Assembly (NCBI RefSeq): GCF_025567625.1
Contig: NZ_JAOQJC010000008.1
Location: forward strand, 142,737 to 206,736
Length of the DNA: 64,000 bases
DNA from: Paenibacillus sp. J5C2022
GTDB lineage: Bacteria; Bacillota; Bacilli; Paenibacillales; Paenibacillaceae
Direction of reading: 5' to 3'
The translations under genes were made by a program, and so were the position numbers. Positions within the stretch are counted from its first letter, which is position 1; each line of letters starts with the position of its first letter. This document shows, piece after piece, positions 1 through 10,500 of the stretch. The notes beneath the pieces were generated by a model. It was not told the origin of the DNA and did no database searches. It saw nothing but the letters and a program-made list of their open reading frames with translations.

Positions 1-241
1 TCGGATCGAGCAAATCCTTCACGTCCATCACCATCTTGACGACCATCCGCATTATCGGATTCATGTAAATATAAGAGGTGACAATGAAGATCGCATACAG
101 GAACAATTTAAAGACAAGACCGTTATTGATCTCGCTGCCGATCAGCAAATTGCGGGTTTTCCTCAATCCGCGCTTCCATCGGCGGCCATTCCAGAGACTG
201 CTTCCGCGGGACTTCAACTTTACCGGAACTCCGATTTTCAT
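1..241 (-). CDS. Carbohydrate ABC transporter permease (MalG/LplC type), N-terminal part, cut by window edge
   Basis: Reverse-strand frame starting with ATG at 241 and preceded by a GGTAAGGGGAAG-type ribosome site. It reads MKIGVPVKLKSRG... and continues off the left edge without a stop, so only about 80 residues are visible. After a basic N-terminus there is one hydrophobic segment (FLYAIFIVTSYIYMNPIM), the layout of the first membrane helix of the second permease in CUT1 sugar importers. The gene follows the 291-aa permease with a 12-bp gap and should be its heterodimer partner. The EAA loop lies outside the window, so the family call rests on position and the first helix. Confidence 0.75.
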   Translation of the reverse strand, partial: MKIGVPVKLKSRGSSLWNGRRWKRGLRKTRNLLIGSEINNGLVFKLFLYAIFIVTSYIYMNPIMRMVVKMVMDVKDLLDP

Positions 242-253
242 CGTATCTTCCCC

Positions 254-1129
254 TTACCTTCTTCTTAAGTCACGGATCTTGCTCGTCTTGCCGTACAGGA
301 ACACAACGAGACCGAGGCTCGTAATGATCAACAGGAAATAGATCCAGGCCAGCGCGCTGTTAAACCCGTATTCGCCTTGATTCAGTCCGATCATATGGAT
401 AATCGGGTTGAACGGGTATGTGAACATGTCTACAACCGTATAGATCAGGTTAAGCAAAATAAACGGCGACATCGCGGGCAGCGTAATTTTCCAAAAAACA
501 TCCCACGGCGAAGCCCCGTCAATCCGAGCCGATTCATACGCCGATTTGGACACCGTTTGTCGTCCGGCAAGGAAAATGAGAATCTGTACGCCGGAATACC
601 AGAGCACCAGCACGAAACGATCCAACACGCCTTTGACCGGAGCCGCCCACGCGCTGTCGCCGAGCATGGTATCCAAATATTGTCCAAGCTCGACCCTTTC
701 CAGAAAGCCGAGGCCGCCTTCCCCCTGGTTGACTAACTCGGTCAATACATAGCCCGATGAAAAAATGACCGGAAGGAAGAAGATCGCGCGGAAAACAAAA
801 CGTCCCGGCAAGTTTTGATTCAACAAGATGGCAATGAGCAGCGAAAACACAAGAATGATCGGAATGACGATAAGTTCTTCGCGGAAGAACGGAAGAAGTT
901 CGTCATAAAGTGCCGAGCTTTCAAAAATGATCGAATTGTAATGCTGCAGTCCGACAAACTCGTAAACCATCCGGTTGGGAAGCACTCTTAAATTGTGAAA
1001 GCTCATATACAGGGAAAACAAAAGCGGAAATCCTAGAAAAACGGCAAATCCAACCAACCACGGCGAGATAAAAAGCAGTCCTTCCAGCTTGCGCATCGTG
1101 GCAGCTTTCATGAATTTCCGTTTCTTCAT
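254..1129 (-). CDS. Carbohydrate ABC transporter permease (MalF/LplB type)
   Basis: 291-aa integral membrane protein with six predicted hydrophobic segments. Near residues 200-220 it has the cytoplasmic EAA loop (ESARIDGASPWDVFWKITLP), which docks on the ATPase subunit in binding-protein-dependent importers (BPD_transp_1 family). It should form a channel with the permease encoded immediately downstream. Its start overlaps the 3' end of the DUF5696 gene by 4 bp, so it is translationally coupled. This is the second permease pair of the operon; the other pair lies at 5602-7513. The sugar is not deducible from the sequence. Confidence 0.92.
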   Translation of the reverse strand: MKKRKFMKAATMRKLEGLLFISPWLVGFAVFLGFPLLFSLYMSFHNLRVLPNRMVYEFVGLQHYNSIIFESSALYDELLPFFREELIVIPIILVFSLLIAILLNQNLPGRFVFRAIFFLPVIFSSGYVLTELVNQGEGGLGFLERVELGQYLDTMLGDSAWAAPVKGVLDRFVLVLWYSGVQILIFLAGRQTVSKSAYESARIDGASPWDVFWKITLPAMSPFILLNLIYTVVDMFTYPFNPIIHMIGLNQGEYGFNSALAWIYFLLIITSLGLVVFLYGKTSKIRDLRRR

Positions 1130-3468
1130 GCTCGATTTCCCCCTTTCAGCACCACAAAATCTTTGGCGTTTACCGTAACCCGGCTTGTCGAATACATCGT
1201 ATCATTGTAATTGACGATAATCTGCTTCCCGTTCGCATAAGTCGTTTCATACACGCCCTCGGCCAGCTTGCGGTGTCCGGAAATATACTGATCGCGCACA
1301 TCGCCCAAAGCCTCGTTAAATTGCTGATACTGGATGACCATCGAGGTGGCCCAATCCCGGTAATCCGTACTGTAAAACCGATTTAAAGAATAGGTATCGA
1401 CCAATTCCCGGGTCGGGGCGTACGATACGATAAATGACGGTTCCGCTCCGTATTCGATCCCTTTGAGGAAGTGGGTTCGATAATCGTCGCTCTGGTTGGC
1501 ATAGTCCAGCGAATAGGACAACAGTCCATGCAGTGCCATTTGTATAAATGGCACCGTTTCGTCTACGAAAATATCGCGGGAATACTCCGCACCGTTCAGT
1601 TGCACATGCCCGGCATATGCCCAGGTATACATATTGCCGCGGGTGATCTGCACGTTGCCCAGCCTATTCTTCGTCTGTTGCAATATCCGCTCCTGACTGC
1701 TCCGCGACTCCACACGGGTTACCGGATAGCGTTCATTAAAGTCGCTGTTTACAAACGAACCGATTGCAGCGCCGAATAAATAGCCGTCAGCGTTTATCGC
1801 CTGGGCCTTGGCCAAATCGTCCGAGACGCTTGCTTCCACAAACAGCGGACTGGCAAACGTCAGCCGGTCGTCGCTGTTCCATATGCGATATTCGATCAAC
1901 GATTGACCCCGATCCCGCAGCCCGTCCCGGCTTTTGCGGAACCCACCGCGCCCCGTATTGTTGAACGAGTAATGCTCCGCATTCAGGTACACGGGAATTT
2001 GCTTGGAGTGGGCGTAGTCGATGAACGCTTTCATCCCGTCCCGGCCGCCAATGCGGGAATCGACCGGGAACGGTCCTCCATAGCTGCTGTACCCGTTCCT
2101 TTGCCAGCCCTCGTACACGATCGACATCGCGTCGATGCCGAGACTGTTCAAATCGCCGATCATCCGCTTCGCTTCATCCGTCGTCGTCAGCGGCAAGTAC
2201 GAATCAAGCAGAAATCCGCTCTCCGTATCCGCCCCCAGCAAGCTTAGATGAAGCGGTATTGATCCTGACAGTCGGCCGGTTCTAACGCCCGTCTCTTCGA
2301 CTAAGTACGTGCGAAAGCGGGAAGCCATATCGGCATATTCGGGCTCCGGCGAATCGATCAAGTAATAACGTGTCGACAGATCGGAACGGATTCGCTCATC
2401 GCTGTATACGAGAATGCCTTCCGTTTTGCTTGTGTTGGTCGGCTGCCTGTATTTCTGTCTGATCTGGAACTCCGGCGTCACCCAGTTGTACTGATTAAAC
2501 GATTTCGAAGGCGCAGCCAAAATAGTCGCATATTCGGCGCCTTCCCGAATAATGCCGATCATCGCTTGATTGTCCGATTTGATACCAAACACCGGCATCG
2601 TCACAGGCAAGCGAACCGGTAAGGAGCTGTTGCTGCTGTAGGCCCAATCGTCGCCGTATACGATCCCCTCGTAAAGTCCGGAGTTCGGCTCCCGATCGCT
2701 CCGAAACCGAATAAGCGCCCCGGAGCCGTCCGGAATAAACACATATCCTTCCGGATCGATCGAGGTGGCCGCTCCGAAGAACGGATATGGACGAATCGAA
2801 GCCAGTCTGGCGCCGGGCTCCCTCCCCGCTGCTTCACCCGGCTGCAACGGCTCCTTCCCGTCGATCAGCCCCTCGTCCCGGACGGTCGCTTCCACGAAGT
2901 CGTCACGCAGCCTTACTTCGATCGGAACAACGAATCCGATGTCCGGCATCTCGAGCTTGAATCGGACACCGTCCTCCAGCCGTTCGAAGCTTGCCACCGT
3001 CCCGCGCTGCTCGATAAAATTGGATTCCTTCAGCAAATCTTGGCGCACATTGAATTCGACATACCTGAACATGATGGGGGAGCGCAAATGGACGTTCCAG
3101 GCATTTGAATTCTCTTCTTCATTCCATTGCTCCGGATTGGGAAACGATCTCCACACTCGCCCCGCGCTCTTGTCCTTTACTATGAAATGACCGGTTTCCG
3201 GACTGAACCTCAACTCCAGCTTTTCGTTCTCCGCCACCAATACAAACAAGCTTTCGTCGGGGAATCCGTTGGCCAAGCCCGCCTCTGCGCTGCTTGCCGC
3301 AGCAGCCGCCGACGCTTCCGTTGCCTGAATCGGCATCCCGGTTCCCGGCTCTGTGGAAGGCGAGCCGGGAATCGACGCCGAAAAATGAAATCCGGTATAA
3401 ACGAGCAGGCCGATAATCGAAGGGAACAAGATGACAGAGAGCCATTTGGCGCGAATAAATCGTTTCAC
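1126..3468 (-). CDS. DUF5696-type exported/membrane-anchored glycosidase-like protein
   Basis: 780-aa protein. I place the start at GTG 3468 because GGAGGT lies 6 nt upstream and the GTG overlaps the TGA of the preceding gene by 3 bp; a longer open frame to 3654 exists but lacks a ribosome site. Residues about 8-30 form a membrane anchor or uncleaved signal, followed by a Ser/Ala/Pro-rich linker and a large extracellular region. The middle part (MSIVYEGWQRNGYSSYGGPF, then DYAHSKQIPVYLNAEHY) looks like the TIM-barrel region of alpha-galactosidase-like enzymes. The C-terminus (GVYETTYANGKQIIVNYND) resembles the beta domain that follows such barrels. Proteins of this family recur in Paenibacillus sugar-ABC operons; catalysis is inferred, not shown. 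Confidence 0.8.
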   Translation of the reverse strand: MKRFIRAKWLSVILFPSIIGLLVYTGFHFSASIPGSPSTEPGTGMPIQATEASAAAAASSAEAGLANGFPDESLFVLVAENEKLELRFSPETGHFIVKDKSAGRVWRSFPNPEQWNEEENSNAWNVHLRSPIMFRYVEFNVRQDLLKESNFIEQRGTVASFERLEDGVRFKLEMPDIGFVVPIEVRLRDDFVEATVRDEGLIDGKEPLQPGEAAGREPGARLASIRPYPFFGAATSIDPEGYVFIPDGSGALIRFRSDREPNSGLYEGIVYGDDWAYSSNSSLPVRLPVTMPVFGIKSDNQAMIGIIREGAEYATILAAPSKSFNQYNWVTPEFQIRQKYRQPTNTSKTEGILVYSDERIRSDLSTRYYLIDSPEPEYADMASRFRTYLVEETGVRTGRLSGSIPLHLSLLGADTESGFLLDSYLPLTTTDEAKRMIGDLNSLGIDAMSIVYEGWQRNGYSSYGGPFPVDSRIGGRDGMKAFIDYAHSKQIPVYLNAEHYSFNNTGRGGFRKSRDGLRDRGQSLIEYRIWNSDDRLTFASPLFVEASVSDDLAKAQAINADGYLFGAAIGSFVNSDFNERYPVTRVESRSSQERILQQTKNRLGNVQITRGNMYTWAYAGHVQLNGAEYSRDIFVDETVPFIQMALHGLLSYSLDYANQSDDYRTHFLKGIEYGAEPSFIVSYAPTRELVDTYSLNRFYSTDYRDWATSMVIQYQQFNEALGDVRDQYISGHRKLAEGVYETTYANGKQIIVNYNDTMYSTSRVTVNAKDFVVLKGGNRA

Positions 3469-5576
3469 ATCGATACCTCCAAATAAATCGTTTGGATGAA
3501 GCCTGCGAATTCCGAGAACAAGCCAGCGAGTATGAACAGAAGCACCCACAGTATGACGGTCGCAAATGCGGTCAACAGCACGTTGACGACCGCTTCGCCT
3601 ACCGTATAATTTTGCAGCGCCTGAATGTTCCAGAAATAGAGCAAGCCGCACCATACGTAGATCGCCGATTGCAAGAAGCCGTAAATCGGCGCCTCGCTGA
3701 GTGTCATCCCATTGGAAGCGAGGGCGAGCGGCAGGCTGAACAGGAGCAGTGGAAACAACGCATAGGCTCCGCCGACGAATACATCCTTAAACCGCGCCTC
3801 CCCGTGCCGGATCGATCCGATCAAGTAATTGCATACGATCCAGGAAAGCCAAGTTCCCGCACCGACAAGCACGACCGTCCCGCCATTCCGGCTTCCCGGC
3901 GACACCGGATCGAACGAGAAGCTTGTCACATAAATGCTTCCAAGCGTGCTCAATACCGACAGCAGAAGCAATAGGGCAGCGCTCTGGTACCCGCCCTTGT
4001 TCAAGTAACGAAGATCGCCGAAACCGTCGATGGGAGAGCGCAATATCGTGAAGCCGTGTCGCAGCTGTCCGATCAGGCGATACCGGCTCCAGTCAATCCC
4101 CCGATGCGCAGCGCGTCCCCGCCACCAGGACAACTGCAGTCTTGTTGCCAGCATCCAGGCAACGGCCAGCACAAGAACCCATGTGGCCACAAATGAAAAA
4201 TGGTTCTGAAACCATTGCAGCCGCAGCTGCCAAAATGCATCCGAATAACCCTCGCCGCTGCCCGCCACACGATACAGCCGCAGCGCCTCCCGATAATCCC
4301 CGGCATAGTAGGCGGCATCCGCCAAGCCGTGGTAGGCGGGAGTAAAGTGAGCGTTAAGCCGAATGATTTCCTGCCATTCCGGCACACTGTCGCTGTACTT
4401 CCCTTCGTGCATCAACCCGAAGGCCCGATACACTCGCTCGCCAAAAGGGGTGGGGGTAAACTTTTGAATGCCGTTCAGACTGTCGTCCAGAACAAACAGC
4501 TCGTTCTTTGAATTCGTTGCGATCGATACCGGACTTTGCTGCAGTCCGACGCGAGGCATGCCGGCCGTCGCCGGTCCCGACCAGAAGAACAGCAGCTTTC
4601 CGCTCGCATCATACTGGTAAATGACATTTTCCGTTTTTTCGATCGCCGTCATAGCGCCGCTCCGATCAACCGTAATATCCGCAAATTGAAGCGTATCTGT
4701 CATCGTAGCGTCTGGGGTATCCGTATGGATAAAACCGCCGCCGAAGCTAAGCGCCCTCCATAAGTTATCACCGCGAATATTCAGCTTCTTGATCTGCTCC
4801 GTTTCGGATACGGACACGGTATAGAGGTAGCTTTGCTCATCGATAAACAGGTTGCCGATGGCCGCCGGCAGCAGCCGGACCTGTCTGCTTAACTGCTCCT
4901 GGGTAAAGATCATTCGTTTCAATCGATCCATCAGCGTCGCTTCCGTCCAGTTTGTGCCGAAGAAACCGTAAAACTTCCCTTCCGGATCGAATTGTACAAT
5001 GCCTTGATAGCTGCCTCGGGGAACGACGTATATAAAGCCTCTTTTGTCCACCGACACCTTGGACGGTTCGTAAACGAATGTATCGGGAACAAGTCGAGAT
5101 TCCGGTTTTGTATATTCGTGAAGGAGCCGTCCTTCCTTGTCCAGCCGAACGACTCTTCGATTTCCTGTATCCGCGATATAGAGATCGCCGTTATCGGTTA
5201 CAAATACCCCCTGCGGGCGGTTCAGCGGACTGTCCGGGACTGTCAGGGCGCGCAGCAAATCGCCTTTCGCATCCAGATGCACAATCCGGTTGTTTTCCGT
5301 ATCGGCAATATAAATTTCGTCCAGCTTGTCGATGAACAGATCCTGTGGCCGTTTCAGCGGTGAATACACGCTTGCGCCCTCATCATCGTTTACATAGATG
5401 TTCTGAGCCATAAGACCGGCCGATCGATATGCCGGCTGAGTCGGAACGAGCCGGTTGTAGCTATCCTGCGTATACGTGCGATAAGGCTCCTCGGCCCAGA
5501 CGGTCGCTCTCCCTGACAATAATAGGCATGCGATGGTAATCGTGACGGCCAGCCATTTGAAATGCAGCTTCCTCAC
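3465..5576 (-). CDS. NHL-repeat / YIP1-family membrane protein
   Basis: 703 aa from GTG 5576, chosen because AGGAGG lies 8 nt upstream; a TTG 18 bp earlier has no ribosome site. Signal peptide at residues 1-29 (ending TVWAEE). Residues about 55-360 contain NHL/beta-propeller motifs (RPQDLFIDKLDEIYIADTEN; RPQGVFVTDNGDLYIADTGN). A TPR-like segment follows (about 390-450, YHGLADAAYYAGDYREALRL), then a single helix near 470 and a YIP1-like block of four to five membrane helices (about 520-700). The extracellular propeller may sense or hold a glycan or wall ligand for the transporter; this is inference. It lies between permease pair A and the DUF5696 gene, with 3-bp overlap downstream, so it is part of the same operon. 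Confidence 0.8.
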   Translation of the reverse strand: MRKLHFKWLAVTITIACLLLSGRATVWAEEPYRTYTQDSYNRLVPTQPAYRSAGLMAQNIYVNDDEGASVYSPLKRPQDLFIDKLDEIYIADTENNRIVHLDAKGDLLRALTVPDSPLNRPQGVFVTDNGDLYIADTGNRRVVRLDKEGRLLHEYTKPESRLVPDTFVYEPSKVSVDKRGFIYVVPRGSYQGIVQFDPEGKFYGFFGTNWTEATLMDRLKRMIFTQEQLSRQVRLLPAAIGNLFIDEQSYLYTVSVSETEQIKKLNIRGDNLWRALSFGGGFIHTDTPDATMTDTLQFADITVDRSGAMTAIEKTENVIYQYDASGKLLFFWSGPATAGMPRVGLQQSPVSIATNSKNELFVLDDSLNGIQKFTPTPFGERVYRAFGLMHEGKYSDSVPEWQEIIRLNAHFTPAYHGLADAAYYAGDYREALRLYRVAGSGEGYSDAFWQLRLQWFQNHFSFVATWVLVLAVAWMLATRLQLSWWRGRAAHRGIDWSRYRLIGQLRHGFTILRSPIDGFGDLRYLNKGGYQSAALLLLLSVLSTLGSIYVTSFSFDPVSPGSRNGGTVVLVGAGTWLSWIVCNYLIGSIRHGEARFKDVFVGGAYALFPLLLFSLPLALASNGMTLSEAPIYGFLQSAIYVWCGLLYFWNIQALQNYTVGEAVVNVLLTAFATVILWVLLFILAGLFSEFAGFIQTIYLEVSM

Positions 5577-5601
5577 ATGCGAACCTCCTGACAACTGTGC
5601 C

Positions 5602-6513
5602 TTATTTGATTCCGGAATGCACCATGGTGGCTATCACTTTCCGCTGGTAGATGAGGAAAATGAGCAAAGATGGCAAAAACATAATCAAGGAGCCGACGGC
5701 AACCGCTCCCTGCCTCGCGACAAGATTCGCCAGATTGGAATTCAACGTGCTTAAATAAAACGGCAGTGTTTTCATCGAATCGTCCTGCATGAACAGATTT
5801 GAGGTTTCCACATTGGACCAGGCCGTCTGAAACGCCAGTATGGTCACCGTCGCCATGGCCGGGCTCACAACGGGCAAGACGATTTGCACAAATATACGCG
5901 CTTCGTTGGCCCCGTCGATCTTCGCCGCTTCCAGCAGCTCGTTCGGGATTTGATCCATGAACTGCTTTAACAAAAACACGCCGACCGGAAGCGCCAGCAG
6001 GGGCAAAATATGTCCCCAGAACGTATTCATAATGCCGAGGCTTTGCACGATGACATAGCGCGGAATCGCCAAAATCTCGCTCACAAAGAGCAGAGAAATG
6101 ACGATCGTGCCGAATATAAGCTTGGCTCCAGGAAAGGGGTGCTTCGATAACGGATAGGCGCACAACGCCCCCGTTGCGACCATGCCGATCGTCGTCAAGC
6201 CGGTGACTACTACACTGTTGAACACATATCTGGAAACCGGAACGAACGTGCTTTTCGTCATGGAAAGCAGCTCGATGAAATTGCCAAAGGTCGGATCCCT
6301 GACGATGAAAGTCGGAGGGAACAGCAGCAATTCATGCAGCGGCTTGAAGGCATGGTTAAATATATACACAAGCGGAAGCAGCATAAACACCGTCAGAAGC
6401 AGCAGCAGGACGACTAGCAGCCAGCCGGCCGGGCTTAAGCTTCTCAGGCCGTTTCTCCACGTTTTTTGTTTCCAATACAACCGCCGGACCGACGGTTTCA
6501 CCCAGGCTTGCAT
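5602..6513 (-). CDS. Carbohydrate ABC transporter permease (MalG type), pair A
   Basis: 303 aa, about six membrane segments, with the EAA loop ELLEAAKIDGANEARIFVQI around residues 192-212 followed by LPVVSPAMATV. This is the second permease of the first pair, starting 1 bp after the stop of the permease gene upstream (6515). Together with the 332-aa subunit it should form the translocation channel served by the ATPase at 10573-11691 and one of the two binding proteins. Start ATG 6513. Confidence 0.93.
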   Translation of the reverse strand: MQAWVKPSVRRLYWKQKTWRNGLRSLSPAGWLLVVLLLLLTVFMLLPLVYIFNHAFKPLHELLLFPPTFIVRDPTFGNFIELLSMTKSTFVPVSRYVFNSVVVTGLTTIGMVATGALCAYPLSKHPFPGAKLIFGTIVISLLFVSEILAIPRYVIVQSLGIMNTFWGHILPLLALPVGVFLLKQFMDQIPNELLEAAKIDGANEARIFVQIVLPVVSPAMATVTILAFQTAWSNVETSNLFMQDDSMKTLPFYLSTLNSNLANLVARQGAVAVGSLIMFLPSLLIFLIYQRKVIATMVHSGIK

Positions 6514-6514
6514 G

Positions 6515-7513
6515 CTACCCCTCCTTGGAACCGAACAGGCTGGTGAACAGCCTGCTCAACATATACATCAGCAAAAGCAAGACGACGGAGATGGCGCTGG
6601 CGTATCCCATCTCAAAGCGGATGAACGCATAATCCTCGATATGATTGATCATAAGCTGACCCGCATAATTGGGCGTCGGATTGGTTCCCGACAGCTGCGT
6701 GCCGATCCCGCCAGTTTTCAGCGTATGAACGATCGACATGACCGCGGCAAACAGCAGCTGCGGTTTCATCGACGGAATCGTAATATACCAAAGCTCCTGC
6801 AGCTTGTTGGCGATACCGTCAATTCGGCCCGCTTCGATAAGTTGCCTGTCGACGTTCAGAATGCCTGCCAGTATAGCGAGAAAGCCGATCCCCATGCTCG
6901 CCCAGATCGAGACGACAATCATGACCGGAAGCAGCCAGTTCGGGTCAAGCACGAAAAAAATCGGCTGCTGAATGAAGCCCCACTTTAACAAAAAGCTGTT
7001 GATGTAACCGGTCCTATCTCCCGTAAACATCACTTGCCACACGACAACCATGGCAATACCAGTCGTCAGAGATGGCGCATACATCGCCAATGCAAATCCG
7101 GTCCGGGGAAGACGCGGCATCTGGGCGATCGCGGCGGCCAACAGAAAAGCGCACACGTAGCCGAGCGGGCCGACGAACAAGGCGAAGGTGAACGTGTTCG
7201 GCAGCACGTGCTGCAAGAAGACCGTGTCCTGCGACAATAAATTTTGATAATTGTCCCAGCCGACCCATCTTGGAAACTCCATTGCGTTGAAGTCGGTGAA
7301 GCTGAGCAAGATGCCGAATAAAACCGGGATTAAAATAAAGATGAAAAAAAGCAGCAAAAAGGGCATGACAAACAAATAAGACAGCCGATATTTCCACATG
7401 CTTGCCAATATGAGCCTGAATCTGGCGCCCAGCTTCACCCGGACATTCCGGCTTCCATCCCGAATGCGCCGCACCGCAGCCGCCGGCGAACGGTTAGTTA
7501 CACTACTCGACAT
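6515..7513 (-). CDS. Carbohydrate ABC transporter permease (MalF type), pair A
   Basis: 332 aa. A long basic cytoplasmic N-terminus (about 40 residues) precedes the first helix, and the EAA loop is QLIEAGRIDGIANKLQELWYI near residues 220-240. Six core membrane segments fit the CUT1 permease fold. The ATG at 7513 lies inside the end of the large binding-protein gene (11-bp overlap), so the two are coupled. It is the partner of the 303-aa permease immediately downstream. Confidence 0.93.
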   Translation of the reverse strand: MSSSVTNRSPAAAVRRIRDGSRNVRVKLGARFRLILASMWKYRLSYLFVMPFLLLFFIFILIPVLFGILLSFTDFNAMEFPRWVGWDNYQNLLSQDTVFLQHVLPNTFTFALFVGPLGYVCAFLLAAAIAQMPRLPRTGFALAMYAPSLTTGIAMVVVWQVMFTGDRTGYINSFLLKWGFIQQPIFFVLDPNWLLPVMIVVSIWASMGIGFLAILAGILNVDRQLIEAGRIDGIANKLQELWYITIPSMKPQLLFAAVMSIVHTLKTGGIGTQLSGTNPTPNYAGQLMINHIEDYAFIRFEMGYASAISVVLLLLMYMLSRLFTSLFGSKEG

Positions 7514-10500
7514 CGATGTCCGCCCCTTTCCACGGCTCTGTAATTTGCGGTAGATCGAGCGTCTTTAACGTGTTGCCATGTTCATCAATAAAGCCGAATT
7601 CACGCAGCTTTCGAGCAAGCTCCCGATCGATTTCCCGAATGCCCTTCTCCAGCGAAATGCGCGGACTCTCCAAACCGGCGCCGCCGGACAACTCATCGGT
7701 AATCGTGGAACGGTTCCAGGCGAACACCAATTCTCGCGCACTCATATAACCGCCGGGAACGCTCGGAATTTCTTTAATCCACCTCCACTGGTCGAGAATG
7801 ACCTGCAGATCCTCCTTCTTCCACGGCATGCTGGCGAAAGCCCGCACATTGGCCGAATTCCAGCGAAACGCTTCTCCCCGGTACTGCTCCATGTTCATCC
7901 CGTATTCCGTCTGGATCTCCTCGGACGCATACCATTGCAAAAATTGCCAAGCGAGCATTCGCTTTTCTTCCGGTGTATCGTTGAAGAGCATCATGCTATT
8001 GCTCGTCGTTCCGGTCCAGCGCTCCAGCGCGCCGTCCTGCTGTACCGTTCCCGGAACCGGGGCAATTCCCCAAGCATTCAATATTTCCGGAGCCGCAACG
8101 AGCAGCTGCATATACATGTTAAAGTCGGCGATGCCCACAGGCATCATTCCTCTCCTGAATTGGTTGTAGAAGCTCTGTACTTGACGCTCCATGCCATACA
8201 CATTGAACAAATCCGTCCACTTCTTGAAAGCGTCGAACGCCTCCGGCTTGTTCAGATCGGTGGACAATCCGTCCGGCGTATATAGCTCAACTCCATTCTG
8301 GAAAAACATGTACGTAAAGTCCACTGGATCGACGTAAAAGTTGTATTCATTCTGATGAAGCACCGGCATCATCGCATACACGTCATCCCAAGTATCCGGC
8401 ACGTTCAGTCCAAGATCGTCCAAAATATCTTTGCGGTAAAACAACACTTTGAAATTGGTCGTCTCCGGCAGTCCATAATAACCTCCGGCGTAATAATAGG
8501 GTCGCAGCGCACCGGGGTGATAACGGTTCAGCAGCTCCTGGGCGCCCGGCATCGTGGACAAGTCGAAGGCCGCATTGCGCAATGCCATGTCGAAAGGCAT
8601 GCTTTCCGGAATGCCCAAGGCGATATCCGGCAAAATACCCGCTGATTTGCCAAGAACAAGAAGATCGCTGGACTGAATGAGATTGACATGAACCTTGATG
8701 CCGTATTGCGGCGTAAACTTCTCGTCAGCCAGCTGCTGCAGTTCGTCCACATAATCCCGGCCCCACAGCATCCATACGTTCAGTTGATCCTCCCGCTGCT
8801 TGCTGTACTGATTTTGATCCGAGAACGAATACATCAACGACTGCAGCGATCCCTTCAGCTTCTGGAAGAACGTTGCTTTCGTTCTTGGCAAGTGCGTTCC
8901 TGCCGGCACGATGAACAGCTTATCCAGCTCAAGCGGACTCGTCATTAGCTCCACACGCTGCGCCTCCAGCTTTTCCTGAATCATGCCGATCATCAGCTGA
9001 CCATATGGGATTTCATTCGGGTGCCGCAGCAGCTCCTCAAGATCTTTGGCACTCGACTTGAATGACTGCGATACGTTGTCCGTCGCGTTATTAATCGAGA
9101 CCATTCGCTCCGACAGCCCTTCGAACTCAACCTGCAGTCGGGCCAGGCGCTCCGTCATTCCGGGCATATCCTGCTCGATATTCCATACACGCAGCTTGTC
9201 TTCGCGGTTTCCCGTCGCCACACGAATTTCCCAAGCGATCTGCCTCAGTTCTTCCGACATGCGGTCGATGTCTATAAGGATCGGCATATAGGGCTCGTAG
9301 GTCGTCTCCAGGGTAATGGAATGTTTTCCCTTCCCCAATAAAAACTGATATGAGCCATGCTCCGAATCGCTCAAAATCTCTCCCTTCCATCCCGAGCTGT
9401 AGGCAAACGGATAGACAGAGAGCTCTTTGAAAGGAATTTGACCATCGATTGAAATCGTCCGGAAGCTGGTCAAGTTTTTGCGAAGTCCCTGATAGGCACG
9501 AAAGCCGATCTGGTACAGCCCTTCCTCGGGAATATCGAATTCCCATGTAACGGCTTGCCCTCCCTTGGCCCAGGTCACACCGCCTACAGTATTAAATACT
9601 CTCGATGTCAGCGACCGCGGCGTTGTTAACGGATCCCTATTGTAACCGGTCTGAATGCTTGTCGTATTTTTGACGCTGAACGCTTCTGCCTCCATGACAA
9701 CACTCTCGTCGACCCGCGCCGGAACCGCACCACCGTATCCGGCTCTCACTTCGCTATAGGAAGGCAGCATCGCAGGCGGCGCGGCCACTATCGCACGAAT
9801 GGCAACAGGCTGCTGCAAAGCTTCGATGCGAACCGTATTATCTCCCTTAGTCAAATGCCAAAGCAGCGGACGCGCATAAGCGCCTCGCGAATCTGTCAAC
9901 GTCTTGCTTCGCCAGCCCGCCGCTTCTTCAATCAACGAGCGAATCTGGTTGCCGTTCTCGTCGAATCGAACCGGCCCGTCGCGAAAAGCCCGCTCCAATG
10001 CAATAGAGGCAGCCTCACGATACGGGTACTCGCCATTCAGGCTTACGCCCCAGATGACCGGCTGATGGCTGCCGCCATCCTGCTGACGGAACGGAGCGTA
10101 CTCCACCGAAATTTCGTATAATCCCGCTTCCTCCACATGGAGATCATACTCCACCCAGCCCCTCTCTGCGGGCCACAACAGAACGTCGCTTTCTCCCTCG
10201 TAATCGCCGGGTGTCGCTTCGGCATCGGCCGATTGGCGCGCGAACGAGATGGCATCGAGCCGCAATTCCTTGCCGCCCGGCGCCACACCCGCCTCCTGCC
10301 ATTGCGCTACCCTTTCCAAATAATACGGCTCCTGCCGACTGCCTGCCGACTGTTGTCGCTGCGAGATGCGATCGTCGGTCGAAGAAGTTGCATCCGCGTT
10401 CGTCGCCTCACCGCTTGCCGCAAGCTGCGAGGAGCCCGAAGCACCAACCAGAACGGCGGCGAACATCGCCACAGCAATCGCTCCTACAAGCCCTCGTCGT

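Noticed and set aside
5078..5363. Plus-strand frames opposite the YIP1/NHL gene and other long antisense frames across 1-21,000
   Set aside because: GC-rich coding DNA produces open antisense frames; none has a ribosome site, domain or sensible composition.
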